Below are positions 36,261 through 47,925 of a stretch of DNA of 64,000 nucleotides, piece by piece. The first letter of the stretch is position 1. The number at the start of each line of letters is the position of its first letter. The position numbers and the translations under genes were made by a program. Below the pieces are notes generated by a model, which made no database searches, was not told where the DNA came from, and was given only the letters and a program-made list of their open reading frames with translations. Source of the stretch: Pomphorhynchus laevis (taxonomy: Eukaryota > Acanthocephala > Palaeacanthocephala > Echinorhynchida > Pomphorhynchidae); the NCBI GenBank assembly GCA_012934845.2, contig WNNJ02002841.1:1-64000 (forward strand). The letters run 5' to 3'.

Positions 36261-37018
36261 GGCAGATACATGTAAATAAAATTCAATATATACCTATTCT
36301 GGCTTTTATTTTCAATACTTATATATAATACTATATAAATCTGCAACATCATCAACCCCCTCCGGGGAGGCCATATTATCTGATCACTTAAATGCACATA
36401 TCATAAGACAAGATATAATACATGCATTAAGTAAGCAATCGTCCTTTCAATTATCGACGTAAAGTTACTAAAAGTTCGTAAAGATCTTGATTTATAAGTA
36501 ATCTTCTATATATCAACATGCAACTTTAAATATGTTAACGTGTTTACTGCAATTAATGCAAATACTGCAATTAAAATAAAAATGTTCAAAATAGATGGTA
36601 ATATATACCAAATTACTAATTGCAAATTAGTCACTTTTCAGGAACGAAATATCAGCTTTCATTTTTATCATGACCTTAGTATATTTGAAGATATTATTAA
36701 ATAATTCTTTTTGCGCCGTGTTTAGTTTACCCAACACCACTCTTGAATATAATTTACAAGATAGATCACATTTTTTGATAGCTCAGATTTTTATTATTAA
36801 AAATGATATTTTTTAAATTTTTTATAGATCACATTTTTTATCAAATTTTTGATCACATTTCATATTTTTGAATAGATCACATTTTTGATATGATCATCAG
36901 GGCGAGATTGTTCTTGAAAATTAAAACATTAACCAAAATTGAACAATACCGAAATGTGACTTTACATGAGAGCGTTACAAAAAAACCTTTTTAAATGAAA
37001 AGTTCACTTGTATCATAG

Positions 37019-37357
37019 AAGATCACAAAAGACGTAATTTTCTATCCTTTGAAGAGGGCTGCTCGGACAGCCAAAATATTGATTGAAAAACAATTTGTGC
37101 ATGTTTTCTCGAGGATAACTCGCCATATAAAGCATAATTTAGATATTAATAATCTTGAATTTGAAAGAATTTCAATACAACTTTTATATACTGAAAACAA
37201 ACAGGAAAGTGTAAACCTGTATGATTTTTACAACCTTCGTCGGGTAGCTTATCCCGGAATGCGTCTTTACCAGACTGCTAGCCCCCAATGGGGCAATTAT
37301 TCGAAGACTGTTGCGCGCAGTATCCGAAAGGCTAATAAAACTCCTAAATATTTTTAA
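37019..37357 (+). CDS. Candidate terminal exon, basic protein, unrecognised
   Basis: An open frame of 112 codons begins directly after an acceptor-like TTGTATCATAG and ends with TAA. It reads KITKDVIFYPLKRAARTAKI ... ENKQESVNLYDFYNLRRVAY ... SIRKANKTPKYF. Basic and without membrane segments. No family recognised. A decayed copy of the segment ENKQESVNLYDFYNLRR...QTASPQWG occurs at 37675-37785 with a stop, so the sequence has been duplicated. No ATG at a suitable place, so an upstream exon is expected. Confidence 0.45.
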   Translation, partial: KITKDVIFYPLKRAARTAKILIEKQFVHVFSRITRHIKHNLDINNLEFERISIQLLYTENKQESVNLYDFYNLRRVAYPGMRLYQTASPQWGNYSKTVARSIRKANKTPKYF

Positions 37358-37669
37358 TTTATATATTATTTTCTAATGAAAAGATATAAATCATGTATGT
37401 ATATTAATCATGTTAATATATGCTTGCATGTTTTAATGAACTTGAAGATTGTGGCTTTATGTTATTGCACTAGCATAAGCTAGCAAATTGTTCGTTTTAT
37501 TGATAAAAATAATAAATTAAAAAGCATTTGCTTGTTTTGTAACAGCAGTTTGGGATTAAATTGTTTTTCTGATTGAATTGTTTTCGCTCCTTTCTTCATC
37601 AGATTACTAATCGGTTGCATATCGGTTTTTAATCGGAAAGAATTTTGCTACAATTTTTATTTATGACAC

Positions 37670-37790
37670 AAACAGAAAAGTTCAAACTTGCATGCTTTTT
37701 ACAAACTTCGTCGTGAAGCTTAACCCAAAATGCGCCTATCACAGACGCCTAGCTCCCGAATGGGGCTTTTCGACCTTAGTCTACTCATTA
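37670..37790 (+). pseudogene. Decayed copy of the 37.2-kb exon segment
   Basis: Reads approximately KQKSSNLHAFYKLRREA, a stop, then PKMRLSQTPSSRMG, parallel to KQESVNLYDFYNLRRVAYPG and MRLYQTASPQWG at 37195-37295. Nucleotide similarity is also clear (ACAAACTTCGTCGTGAAGCT versus ACAACCTTCGTCGGGTAGCT). Confidence 0.6.
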
Positions 37791-38870
37791 CTACAGTTTT
37801 ATTTATAAATCTTGAATTTATTTTTTATACAAATTATTAAAGATCAATAAAGATATTCTGACAAATATAAATATTTTAATTTAAAATAAATGTTATATTT
37901 CCCAATATTTTTCGTTTAAAGTATCAAAATTATAATAACATTCCCTTTTTTGCGAATTGAAAATGTTTTTACAAAACTTCTAACTGCCGAATTCTTCTTG
38001 CTGCCTTTTTTGTAAAATGATATTTTAGTTTACAACGATTTTGCTAAGAGGCAAATAAAACTAAAATAAGAAAATTGTTAGTTATTATTATAAATAACTG
38101 TGAGTTGTACAGCTTCTAATTGAGTATAAAAAAAATTGAATAGAATGTATATTCAGTAAAAAGTCTTTTAAGTCAATTCCATATCAAAAATGGATTCGTC
38201 TACTTCAGTAAGTATTTTCGGATCCGTGGACATATAATGTTAATATCCAACAATATAGCGTTAAATATCATAATTTAATGAGATAATGTATCCACTACAT
38301 ATAAATTCACAAAGTTGTTTGATTAAAAATTATATTAAAAATAATATTTAATTTGTAATAATATCTAATTATTCCGATATATTCTGTTGCAATTAATGTT
38401 TCAATAGCTAATTCGAAAAGTGAATTTGAAGGACAATTAATTTTTTCTTAAAAGTAAATATATTTTACGAAATCTTCGTATGACACTACGGTAGAACGAA
38501 AATTAATGATACATTAATGAAAACACGAAAGTTGTGTATATTTTTAATTTTGATAGAAACTATAAAATTATCATTAAGATTTAATAAAAAAATATGGATG
38601 ATTATGATTTGTCGAAATTACGACAAATCTGGATGAAGCGAAATCACTTGTGTTATTCATAATGCATATCAGTTTACTTATCAACATTATACCATTTCAT
38701 TGATAACTAAATTTTAAGGTAAATTTATCGATAATATTAGATCTATTTTCGATATTAAGACATTATATGAATGACGATAGAGAGAGAGTTTTCAACTAAA
38801 TGAAAATCTTAGAGTACTCTTAACGACATTCGAAGCTGACGCATTCTCTCTGTTATACAGGTGAAGCGTT
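37791..38870. other. AT-rich intergenic DNA
   Basis: No gene or element recognised. A GA microsatellite-like run (GAGAGAGAG) lies near 38785. Confidence 0.3.
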
Positions 38871-38871
38871 A

Positions 38872-39126
38872 TCAAAAGCAGCTTACTAATCAAAATAATT
38901 GTCGAAAAAAATTTGATTTTCACCATAAACGAAACTTACCTGATGTTTCGATTTGACTGTGAAATTCGCTTCTGTTATATCTTGTAAACCTGTTGACGAT
39001 GGTGACAAAGTATAGATAAATTTGATACGTGGTGATGATCCAAGGAAAGTCAACAGCAAAAGCAACTAACAAGGTTAGCAGTAGCAGATGTTTTGAAATG
39101 TCGATCGTAAAGCATATAATGCACAT
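38872..39126 (-). CDS. Candidate small secreted or membrane protein, two exons
   Basis: Exon 39126-38940 starts at ATG and encodes a protein with a strong hydrophobic N-terminal segment (HLLLLTLLVAFAVDFPWI) that fits a signal peptide or anchor, then YQIYLYFVTIVNRFTRYNRS and IETS. It ends at an ideal donor, CAG/GTAAGT. A 54-nt intron with acceptor TTTTGATTAG gives a final exon 38885-38872 coding VSCF and a TGA. Total about 66 residues. Not recognised; the intron size fits the sacsin-like gene. The second exon is very short, so the real structure may differ. Confidence 0.35.
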
Positions 39127-39129
39127 TTT

Positions 39130-40050
39130 CTTAAAAAATTGTCATCACGGAGCTTCTCTATTCCTCTTTCACTTATTGTTCGCTAGCGGAAGTGATTACG
39201 ACAGTGTACACCTTGCTTAGATTGCCATTACGATAATTGAAAAAATAATTAATTAAAAGACAGGGAACAAATTAGCTAATAGCTCCGTCGACTGCCAAAT
39301 AATAGCTTTTTTACGGTATTTATCAATTTATAGCATGCAAAGCATGTATTGAAGCAGCGGCAGCCATAACGACGACAGTCATGATGAGACGGTAAACAGA
39401 AAGCCTAATGACCAGAATTTCGATTATCTTACTAATTTTAGGTATTCTGATGATAAATGGATTGGTTGACATCCTTATAGCTGTAGATATCATTTTACAA
39501 TCGATAAAATGTAATTGTTGAATTCATAGCCTTATAATTTGGCTCTTCCATTTATGGATCCATCGCAATTAATGATTAAAACAGGAGCTGTCGACGTGAA
39601 ATGTAAACGGAGGAAATTATTCGCTTGAAGTACGAATTCTACCTCCTGTTTATTTTTTCAATAAATGTCAGTTATATAAATTGTTTCACAATTTTAAACA
39701 CAGAATTTTTTAGTTCAATCAACACAGAAAGTGATGATTATTATATTTACAGACGAAATATAGCTGTGAAATTAACCTTTATTGTCAAATTATGAAATGC
39801 TTAAAGTATGTCTGAGTCAGAAGGCTACATCCTAACAAGATTTCACAGAGAATGTGACCTCACTTGCATACATGGTATTTATGCCCAAATGTACAATCCA
39901 ATTGCACTGAATGTGTTTTAAGAAAAAATCCATTCTAAAGTTTTAGCCTAAAATATTGACATACAATTCAAAAGTTTTAACAAAATAGACTATATTTTCG
40001 TTTAGTATGTAAGAAGGTATTGATAAGTAGCAATGCTTAATTTTAATCAT
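39130..40050. other. Intergenic, nothing recognised
   Basis: No exon, repeat or element could be supported here. Confidence 0.3.
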
Positions 40051-40059
40051 TTTGAGTAC

Positions 40060-40170
40060 TCGCGTGTCATAGTAGTGAAACTTTTCAATAAGTTGGAGCA
40101 ACGTGGTTCAAATCCACTCTCCAACCAACATGTTGGCTGAATAGCAATTTTGCTAGTTCGAAACGATGGG
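40060..40170 (+). other. tRNA-like T-arm sequences, possible SINE or tRNA relic
   Basis: GTGGTTCAAATCCAC forms a T-arm with the consensus B-box GGTTCAAATCC, followed by TCTCCAACCA; GTTGGAG just upstream could pair with CTCCAAC. A complete cloverleaf cannot be drawn (no proper D-arm, acceptor 5' strand in the wrong place). Another TTCGAAACGA word follows at 40157. A tRNA-derived relic is the best guess. Confidence 0.25.
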
Positions 40171-40319
40171 CTACAACAGATGTACTGGCTCAATCTCTGT
40201 GCATGTAAAGAATACCACAACATACACAACGATTGAGGGCAAACGCAATATGCTAAAATAAATAAAGAATTATAAAAAAATATCAGCAGACTAAAAATGA
40301 AAGAATAAACAAAACTACA

Positions 40320-40640
40320 GGACAGTGAAGTTCGATATTTCATCTTCGGCAACAGTAGACATGCATGCAAACAGCATATTGGTGCAATCTGATCTCACCA
40401 GCATACACCAACACGCTACCTCCCGACTGAACCACTCAAGGTATCTCACATACCTAAGGATCCAATCGAGGCGGACCTTGGTCGATAATCTCGACGTGGC
40501 GAGCTTCATAAATATTAGTCTTCGCTCAGGGGAACGTCCACTTGAAAAGAAGATTAATCCCGAGATTGCCCATGTACACCAGAGACGTACTTGAGCGCTC
40601 TCTCTTAATGACATATGTTGGATCCGTATCATGGCCGTGG
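40320..40640 (-). mobile_element. LINE fragment homologous to the 45.2-45.4 kb LINE
   Basis: About 160 bp (40470-40625) aligns with 45265-45420: both carry TTAGTCTT(C/T)GCTC..GG, ATTAATCCCGAGATTGCCCA and CAAAAACGTACTTGAGC-like words in the same order. Minus-strand reading frames give similar short peptides. It is a C-terminal or 3' piece, heavily decayed. Confidence 0.5.
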
Positions 40641-40908
40641 TATTACTTAAAGTATTAATTTAACACTTATAGGATGTGTATAAATACATCATTAACTTTT
40701 CCACTTAGGTTCAGTTCCATTTACGCAATTTGTGTTCATTGTATTTTTTTTGCAAGCAGTATCCACTGACTCAAGAAATATATTTGAGCTGTTGTTAAGA
40801 AGTATTATTTACTAATAAGAATTAGTTATATCCTGACATAGCCTAATTGGTCGGTTTCAGGCGATAGGGAAAGTGGTTTTGTTGTCTGAAAATTAAGTGA
40901 ATAAATGA

Positions 40909-41256
40909 ATGCAAATGTTTGCCAACATCAAATTAAAAATCTATGGAATAAAGGAAATATTCAAAAATAATATCTTAAAAGTAACGGAATTGAAAGTAAC
41001 TGATTTTTCTCTGCGAGCCACGGGTATCAATAAGGTTGTGCCGTCGTCCACAGAAGAGGATGATGTCTTGGAATTGCTAAAAAACGAGATTACATTAATC
41101 TATAACACATTTAATCAAGCTTACTGCTTCTATTTTGAAAAAAGAGCTGTAAGCGATCTACAGAGGAGGCCTTGTTTGTTTGGTGCAAGAAACCGTTTTG
41201 AAAAATTTATATTTTACAAAATATTATGTAATGATACGCTTTTAACCCATAAATAG
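40909..41256 (+). CDS. Hypothetical ORF, 115 codons, unrecognised
   Basis: Begins MQMFANIKLKIYGIKEIFKN and contains EEDDVLELLKNEITLIYNTF and SDLQRRPCLFGARNRFEKFI. Composition is protein-like. No family recognised. A segment, TTGTTTGGTGCAAGAAACCG with its flank, also occurs inverted at about 41897-41965, so this may be part of a repeat rather than a host gene. Confidence 0.3.
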   Translation: MQMFANIKLKIYGIKEIFKNNILKVTELKVTDFSLRATGINKVVPSSTEEDDVLELLKNEITLIYNTFNQAYCFYFEKRAVSDLQRRPCLFGARNRFEKFIFYKILCNDTLLTHK

Positions 41257-41259
41257 TTT

Positions 41260-42540
41260 TGGGAAAATCAGTTAAAGAAATTAAATTAAAAAAATTAATT
41301 TTAATTCTTTTCAAATGAAATTAAAAATTAAATAATTTCACTCATATAAATAAATATTCCTCGAAATTTTCAGGTTTAGACAAAATTATGATTAAGAATA
41401 TGATTTCAAGAAACTAAATTGTTCTGATGATAATAAACGGTTTTATTTGAATTCAAATATTTTAGCAAAATAGTAATTTAATTTTAAATTTACGAAAAAT
41501 TTTCATATTCATAACATGTGCAATTTTTTACATTTTTGAATTCTACACTTTGATTCAATATATAATATTGAATAGATAAAAATATATGTGCATTTTATTG
41601 ATATATTATTTAAAAATATAAAAACTTGATCTGGAAGAAATTACGCACATGTTTAAAGAATTAAGTATAATTTTCAATCTACCTTCTAGGGAGAGGATGA
41701 AAAATCTTTAAGACAATGCTCGAATCCATACGCAATCAAGCTTAATTCGCAGATAAACCAGTACTTTGATGATATTATCAAAACGCTAGCTATCAAAGCG
41801 TAAAGCATATTCTCAAAGACTTCACCCTTTTGCCCTCAAGGAAGAAATATTTAAATAATATTGATCCCCTTCTCCATGTGGCTTTTCTCCAAACAAAATA
41901 AAATAATTTTAAAACGGTTTCTTGCACCAAACAATCAAGACCAGCAGAGGCTAAGAGATTCACATCTTGTAAATTAGGGCAATGCTCTCAAATTGATAAA
42001 ATTTGACGAGGATCACCTGAAATTAAGATATCTGCAGTGCTACTGCTGTCAGCGACGGGTCACTTTTCAAAACGTGCTTGAAAATTGGTCCTCGTTATTG
42101 CACTGCGGGGGCAAGCATGAATCACAGATTTGTAAAATAAGATATGAAAATGAAATGATATAAACAAAAATGTGTTAAGCATAGGGAATTAGACTCACCT
42201 GTAGATTCCTTCGTGTAAAAGAGGGCGCATCGAGTATAACTCGTTGGATAACATATCCTTGATCAGTAAAAGTTAGGAATATAGTTAAAGTTAGGAACCT
42301 AGCACGAGATTACAATGTTGATCAAGGAGATGTCATCTTTCTACAGGATGTGCACTATTATTATTTTTAGCATTTTAAGCAAAGAACTTGAAAACTACAC
42401 AATTTTTATATAAATGTTGACGGTAAGTTAGAGCTCAACCTGACCTCAATAACTAACACGCGTCTTAATATTTGCTTGATTTCAGCGGAATCTAGCGAGA
42501 TTGCCTCGTATTAACTTCTAAAATTCTTTGTTTTCTGTCG
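41260..42540. other. Intergenic with an inverted copy of the 41.2-kb ORF segment
   Basis: Contains the inverted match to 41155-41225 at about 41897-41965; otherwise nothing recognised. Confidence 0.35.
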
Positions 42541-42570
42541 TCAAGAACGCCGTCAAGTAGTTTCTGCATA

Positions 42571-42816
42571 GTGTTTAATAGTGGTGCACACTACATTGTT
42601 GGGGGTCTGAATGATTCTGGAGATCGAGTGGGATCTCGTATTGACCAAATCATGGAGTCTATAATCCCATTGGAGGAAACATTTCGTCGGCATCGTGCAG
42701 GTTACCAATCAATTTTAGACATAGCAATTCCAATAAAAAATGTTCAATTAAAAATAAAATTGCTAAAAAATATCGAATGGGACAGATTCAATGTCGTGAA
42801 TAAGCTTGTATACTAA
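42571..42816 (+). CDS. Hypothetical ORF, 81 codons, unrecognised
   Basis: Follows an acceptor-like TTTCTGCATAG. Reads FNSGAHYIVGGLNDSGDRVG, then IDQIMESIIPLEETFRRHRA and KLLKNIEWDRFNVVNKLVY. Protein-like and charged. No family recognised. It may be an exon of a gene that also includes 43438-43716, since both contain a helical VQL(K/Q)-type segment, but no splice chain could be established. Confidence 0.3.
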   Translation: MFNSGAHYIVGGLNDSGDRVGSRIDQIMESIIPLEETFRRHRAGYQSILDIAIPIKNVQLKIKLLKNIEWDRFNVVNKLVY

Positions 42817-42948
42817 GCTTGGATGTAAGAAATGGTTCAAAAATCTAGATTTCAACCGATCAATGCTTGTATATAAGCTTACAGTAAATAAATCTAAATT
42901 TTTAACAAATAATAATGATATTGGTTAAAAATAAACCAATAACCGGGT

Positions 42949-43004
42949 TATTAATACAGCAGCGCCGGGCTATTAGCCAGTAACCCGGCGCTGCTGTATT
43001 AATA
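42949..43004. repeat. Perfect 21-bp GC-rich hairpin
   Basis: The arms TTAATACAGCAGCGCCGGG and CCCGGCGCTGCTGTATTAA pair perfectly, extended by two more A-T pairs, around a 14-nt loop. The GC-rich stem is unusual in this sequence. Confidence 0.9.
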
Positions 43005-43437
43005 GCATTTAATTATATAATGAATGAATGTGATAAAGTGTGTGAGTATATAAAAAATTTTAATTAATTAAGTGTGAATGTTAAAATTAATATTTAAATG
43101 TTTTTATTTCAAATTTTATAGATAATCCATTGCTTTTTTAAAAATAATATTTTTTTATACAATTTCAATATTTAATTATCTTACTCAGCAAATAAACATA
43201 TGCTGACAATACGACCGCAATTTTCAAAATACAATTCTAAGGTCTTACACATGAAAAAACTAATCTGGGGACTAAGATTTGTCCCCTAAGATTATTTACC
43301 AGCACACATTTGGCTCGTAAAAATAAATCTATTTTTAAGAGCTTATTCTAATCCGACCGCACAAAGAAAGTATTTCATGTGCCGGCTACAAGATCAAATC
43401 AATAAATATTCATTGAATTGTGATTTAAGGAAGCCTT

Positions 43438-43716
43438 TTGAAGGAAACCCTACAATACTTTCTCAAAATAATGGTGGTTAACCATAAGGAAGATTACCTG
43501 TCGGTCTTGGAGAGCAGTGAATCGCTTCAAAGGGCTTTGGAGAAAGCCCTTTTAATCAAAGAAATAAAAAAATATCTATCAAATGCAATAATATGTTCCG
43601 AAGATGTGCAGCTTCAAACGATGTTGAAGCTTACTCTCCATCATATCGACCAATTGAAAGAAGGTATCATACTGGAAGATCTTTTGGATGCTGGCCCATC
43701 ATGCATAAGTCATTGA
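43438..43716 (+). CDS. Hypothetical ORF, 92 codons, unrecognised
   Basis: Reads KETLQYFLKIMVVNHKEDYL, then SVLESSESLQRALEKALLIK and DVQLQTMLKLTLHHIDQLKE: a mostly helical, charged protein. No family recognised. LINE C remains begin within about 150 bp downstream on the same strand, so it could also belong to that element. Confidence 0.3.
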   Translation: MKETLQYFLKIMVVNHKEDYLSVLESSESLQRALEKALLIKEIKKYLSNAIICSEDVQLQTMLKLTLHHIDQLKEGIILEDLLDAGPSCISH

Positions 43717-43829
43717 ATAACATCTCGGCGTGCGCAACCGCCACAAAGTTGATCGGCAAGTTTCTTCAAGGGCAATCGCAGCTAAATTGCTTTCTTCTTA
43801 GCTCGCTGCCTGACCGAATATTACACTAG

Positions 43830-44640
43830 AAAGGTAATATTCCTTATAAAGGTCAATGGGTATCAATAGCTGAGGACACAAGACCAATCATTATATCAAA
43901 TAATATGGTGATCACCTTCGAGAAAGCTTTGGTAAGATAGCTAGCTTGTCACTACGAATCTTGAGAATTGTTCGGTGACCGCATTCACGGGTTTCGTAGT
44001 GGTAGGAACTGTAAAAACAGTTAGAGCTTTGCAGGATGTTCTCACCAAAGATACCTGTCCATCCTTGCTGTATTCTCTGGAATTACTGCGGCTTTTGATA
44101 ACTTCACACTTGACTTAGTAATGAAAACGTTGAAAAAAGATAATGATTCACTGAACATTCTTTGTTGAGTGTGGGGGAATTTGTAGAGCAGAAGCTTCTA
44201 TCTAAAAGACGACAAGGATCCCTTTAACAAGCTATAAAAGGGTATTCCTCAAGGGTCGCCTTTATTGTCAATCTTGTACATTATTACGACAAGGGAAGTA
44301 TGTGGGACTTTCGAATAGAAACACTAGTGGTACTATCTCGTCTATGATATACCACTAACGTTTATAGAGACTATTTGTCTAATAACATATTCGAAAACAG
44401 TGAAATCTGTGGTAAATGAGGTTGCTAGAGTCCTTTTAAGTTAGGCTTGTATTTAAATCTAACGGAAAGCAATTTCATTTACTGCAGTTTTCGTAAACCA
44501 GGATGCCATACTAAATTATTTGGTGCTCTTCGGGAAAACCGGAAGATACGGATAAAGGTACTGAGATATGTTTTCCGATCTAAGCCGGATTGAAGATCGA
44601 ATATATCAAAATGTTTTAAATTAGTAAAAAGGAATAAATT
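43830..44640 (+). pseudogene. LINE C reverse-transcriptase remnant
   Basis: The plus strand reads, with frameshifts, VITFEKALVR, FRSGRNCKNS, AVFSGITAAFDNFTLDLVMK (RT motif with the first Asp, about 44070), then GIPQGSPLLSILYIITTREV (about 44240-44300). The catalytic YADD box is not recognisable. Non-LTR type; clade not assigned. Confidence 0.6.
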
Positions 44641-44649
44641 TGTTTTAGC

Positions 44650-45190
44650 AGGTGAGACGATTAATTGTCAGTTTGAGTAGGTGTATAGTAGTACTCAACG
44701 CGTTTGTAATGAGTGCCTATACTTCTACTCAAATAATCGTCCACAGGTACAGCGTTATAGATTTTTTAAAAGGCTTTTAGAAATAATTATGAAAGAATTT
44801 AATTATTATGAATATATGAAAAATAAATTCTGAGCTATGTAAAATATAATTATGTAAAGATAAAAATTTTTGAACAGATTTTGTTGTCTCAATTAAATAA
44901 TTTAATGTATCTATTTTTTTGGTTTTGTAACCTTTCTCTAATTTGATTTCTATTTTACTATTTAAAAATGTAAATTTTATGTTATTGCCAATATAAGAAT
45001 TAGTATAATCAGTGTTTGTTAAATAATCAATGTATAATCAGTTTTCGTTGTCTTACTATTTTAATCATCACAAATTAATAATAATCGATTCTTATAAAAA
45101 TTAAAACATGCATTTAATAGCAAAAGCAGGATCCAAACATAGTAAAAATCAATAATATAATCTATCTTTTAAGTAAATGTCTTCTTATTT
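44650..45190. other. AT-rich intergenic DNA
   Basis: No gene recognised. Confidence 0.3.
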
Positions 45191-45199
45191 CATTAAATA

Positions 45200-47720
45200 A
45201 CGATCAAAGGGGCCAGATCCCTTGATCGTCAAGGGATCCCTATCATCGTTGAGGCGGACGATGGTAGGTAATATGGAGATGATAAGCTTAAGAAACCTTA
45301 GTCTTTGCTCTGGTGGACGTCCTCTAGAAAAAATGACTAATCCCGAGATTGCCCAGGTACCCCAAAAACGTACCTAAGCACCCCCTCTTAACGAAAAATC
45401 ATAAGCCCGTTTCAGTACCCCTCTAGCTCTCTATGGGACATTTTTGAATATATTAAAGTCTGATCCGGCCGACTATTTAACCGTAATGGTAAACCCCAGG
45501 TATCTTACTCGATATGTGAAGACTGGGAGTGGTTGATTATTAAAAATGGAAGAGAGATATAAGTTTGCTAGTCTCTTTAATTTATCTTTATCACCAGGGC
45601 GCCATTAAAGACGACTACCTGCTATTTGGAGGAATTTAGAAGATTTGATTGTCTTAGCTGGTCTTTTAATCTTAAAAAGAAGCGGCCTATGTATGAGACT
45701 ACATCTTTGCATTTGCGTCTAGAAAATATGAATGTGGTATCTTCAGCGTATACCATGAGATGTTGTTCGAGTTTAAATGTTTTGAACAATATAATGGAGG
45801 CAGCAAGATATAAGACAGGAGAAAGTTGGGAGTTTTGAGGCACACCTGTAATAGGGTAGAACTGATGTGCATCAGGGTCGTCTTCATAGAAGAATCGCTT
45901 GGTGTACAGCAATATCTCCACCCTGTTAACAATTCTTGCAGGCAACTCGAGGGACCTGAGAGAAAAGATAACAAAAGGAATGGAGATGTGGTAAAATGCA
46001 ACAGAGAAGTCAAGAAAAACAGCCACAGCAAGCTGATGACTGTAGTCTTGACAAAACTGGTGAACTTCACCAATTGCTGATATATCGAGCGACTTTTTAC
46101 AAACCCATAAAAACCTGGAGGTACTCAATTATGCCTAAATTCCTACATCCTTAAATTAAGGATTCCACGCTCAATCGCTTTTTCAAAGACGGAGATGTGG
46201 TAGTTTTGAATCTAAATGGGCCGTAGATCTTAGGAAATGTAATATATTTTTTCTAAGCTAAAAATACCCTTTGGCTAATGTTCATAGTGGCTATTTCGGA
46301 CGGGGTGGCTAAAGGCATAGCGGTGGCGACATCTTTTCTCTTGCTGACTGTCAAAAGCTGACATACCTAAATGGAAAGTGGCGTTTTTTTGGAAGTACCG
46401 GGAAGTGGCCCCCAAGAATTCAGTATATCTGTAACATATAAGCCACTACTCCTGAAGTCACCCCAAGTTGGAATTGGTTGGGGAGATTGAGTGGCTCCAT
46501 AATTGTGTAGGGATAATGACTTCTCCAAAACTTTATCAAGGCATAGGCTACTGATTCAGCCCGTTGCCCTCTCCTTCCTGCAGACAAACTTCTCCTTCAT
46601 GAATATCTTCCAAAAGGAAGACTGTGAGGGGTTTAAATGATAAAGGCTCGTCTTATCCCTGCTCAGCTGTAATATATATCTAGAACTCCAATATTATTTC
46701 GAGAGAGCCTGTCTGAAGGAAACAGAAATATTGGGAAGGTGTAGCATTTTCGTTAGGACCTTGAGTTTTGTCGGAGTGCCATTAAATATGCGACCTTTAT
46801 ATGTGGTCGAAAGTATCCCAGTAGCTTGCGAAGTGATGTAGGAATTAAATCAGTCAGACTCGCATTTCTTACAACAGGGAGGAGTCGGATAGCTGTCTGG
46901 AAGACGCCCCCTCTGATTGCATCAAAATGGAATCACCTCCTCAGCAACGTATAGTTCTCTAACCGTCAACGAAGTAGGTCGTGTAAGGTGGACAAATGTT
47001 GGCGCGACTGCTCAATACAGAAGGGCTTAAACTGCCACAGTAGTATGTCGAGGAAAGATTTTGTTTTTGTGCAATGAAAAGTGGGAGATGGTGGTTTATG
47101 AATACGATATACGTTCCGGATTCGGCGGAGTGTTGCTCTAATTCAACGACAATTCTGTCGTTGAAGTCACTAAGTATCATGCTATAGCCGCTGCCCAATA
47201 TACAATCCAGGAGGTCACGGTTCTTGTGAATATCTACCGGCCGAATATAGATATTGGCTATCCTGATGCGTTTACCGTTCTTCCATAGTGTGATTGCTAA
47301 ACAAGACAGGGCTGGACAAGAAAAGTTCAGTAAGAGGGAAGATTTTAAATGGCTCTTAACTATGGTTAGAAGACCTTAAGATTAAGATGATTGAGGTGGG
47401 GTTATATACGGAGTAAAGTGGGTAATTAGGTGCTTTGGTAAAAATCAAGTAATGTCCTGGGGGGACCGGATAGATCTAGTCTCCTGACGGACTATAACAT
47501 CAGCATCTCGGCCAGATAGAACGCAGAAGCACCTTTCGAATTCCACTGAATGAGGTTCAGTGAAATCGGTTTTGAACTACTCCCCATATTACACTTGTGT
47601 CACCAGGATGAGAAATGAAACCCTTTAGTTGGACCTAGAAGAGGGAAGGTTGTTTATCTTAACTCCAGTAGTAAGAGAGAGAAACCCATGGTTTACGTAT
47701 GGGATTGTCATTTGTTTTGA
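45200..47720 (-). mobile_element. Non-LTR retrotransposon D, decayed
   Basis: A minus-strand LINE. The endonuclease end is IANIYIRPVDIHKNRDLLDC...MILSDFND (about 47270-47130; GDFN-type motif). The RT follows: AVAVFLDFSVAFYHISIP, ITGVPQNSQLSPVLYLAASI and HLMVYAEDTTFIFS (46128-45622). GC content rises over the element compared with its flanks. Between 47.0 and 46.2 kb the linker is full of stops. The 3' part (45.24-45.42 kb) is shared with a fragment at 40.3-40.6 kb. Confidence 0.7.
45622..46128 (-). pseudogene. LINE D reverse transcriptase palm, YAED variant
   Basis: 168 open codons with the RT motifs FLDFSVAFYH (first Asp), GVPQNSQLSPVLY (family GVPQGSxLSPxLY) and VYAEDTTFIF, where the first catalytic Asp of YADD is Glu. 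The Gly after GVPQ is also lost. Likely inactive although open. Confidence 0.7.
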
Positions 47721-47925
47721 CGCCTCCGTCTATGGACAAATATAATATAAAATTAGCACTTACACATGTAGCGAAAAACCTTACTTAAATGTGATCGACG
47801 CAACGGAGAGTAATCAACGTACCAAGCAAATCGAACACGGTATGAGGAAGGACTATATAAGGTCAAATGACGGCCATTAATATCGTCCAAATCTACAGAA
47901 ACGATTAGCCGACGCGTTACGATCT

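Noticed and set aside
40060-40170. Functional tRNA gene
   Set aside because: No complete cloverleaf: the D-arm is missing and the acceptor partner is too close to the T-arm.
40315-40632. Overlapping ORFs on both strands (105 and 89 codons)
   Set aside because: They lie over a LINE fragment homologous to 45.2-45.4 kb; neither frame matches a known domain.
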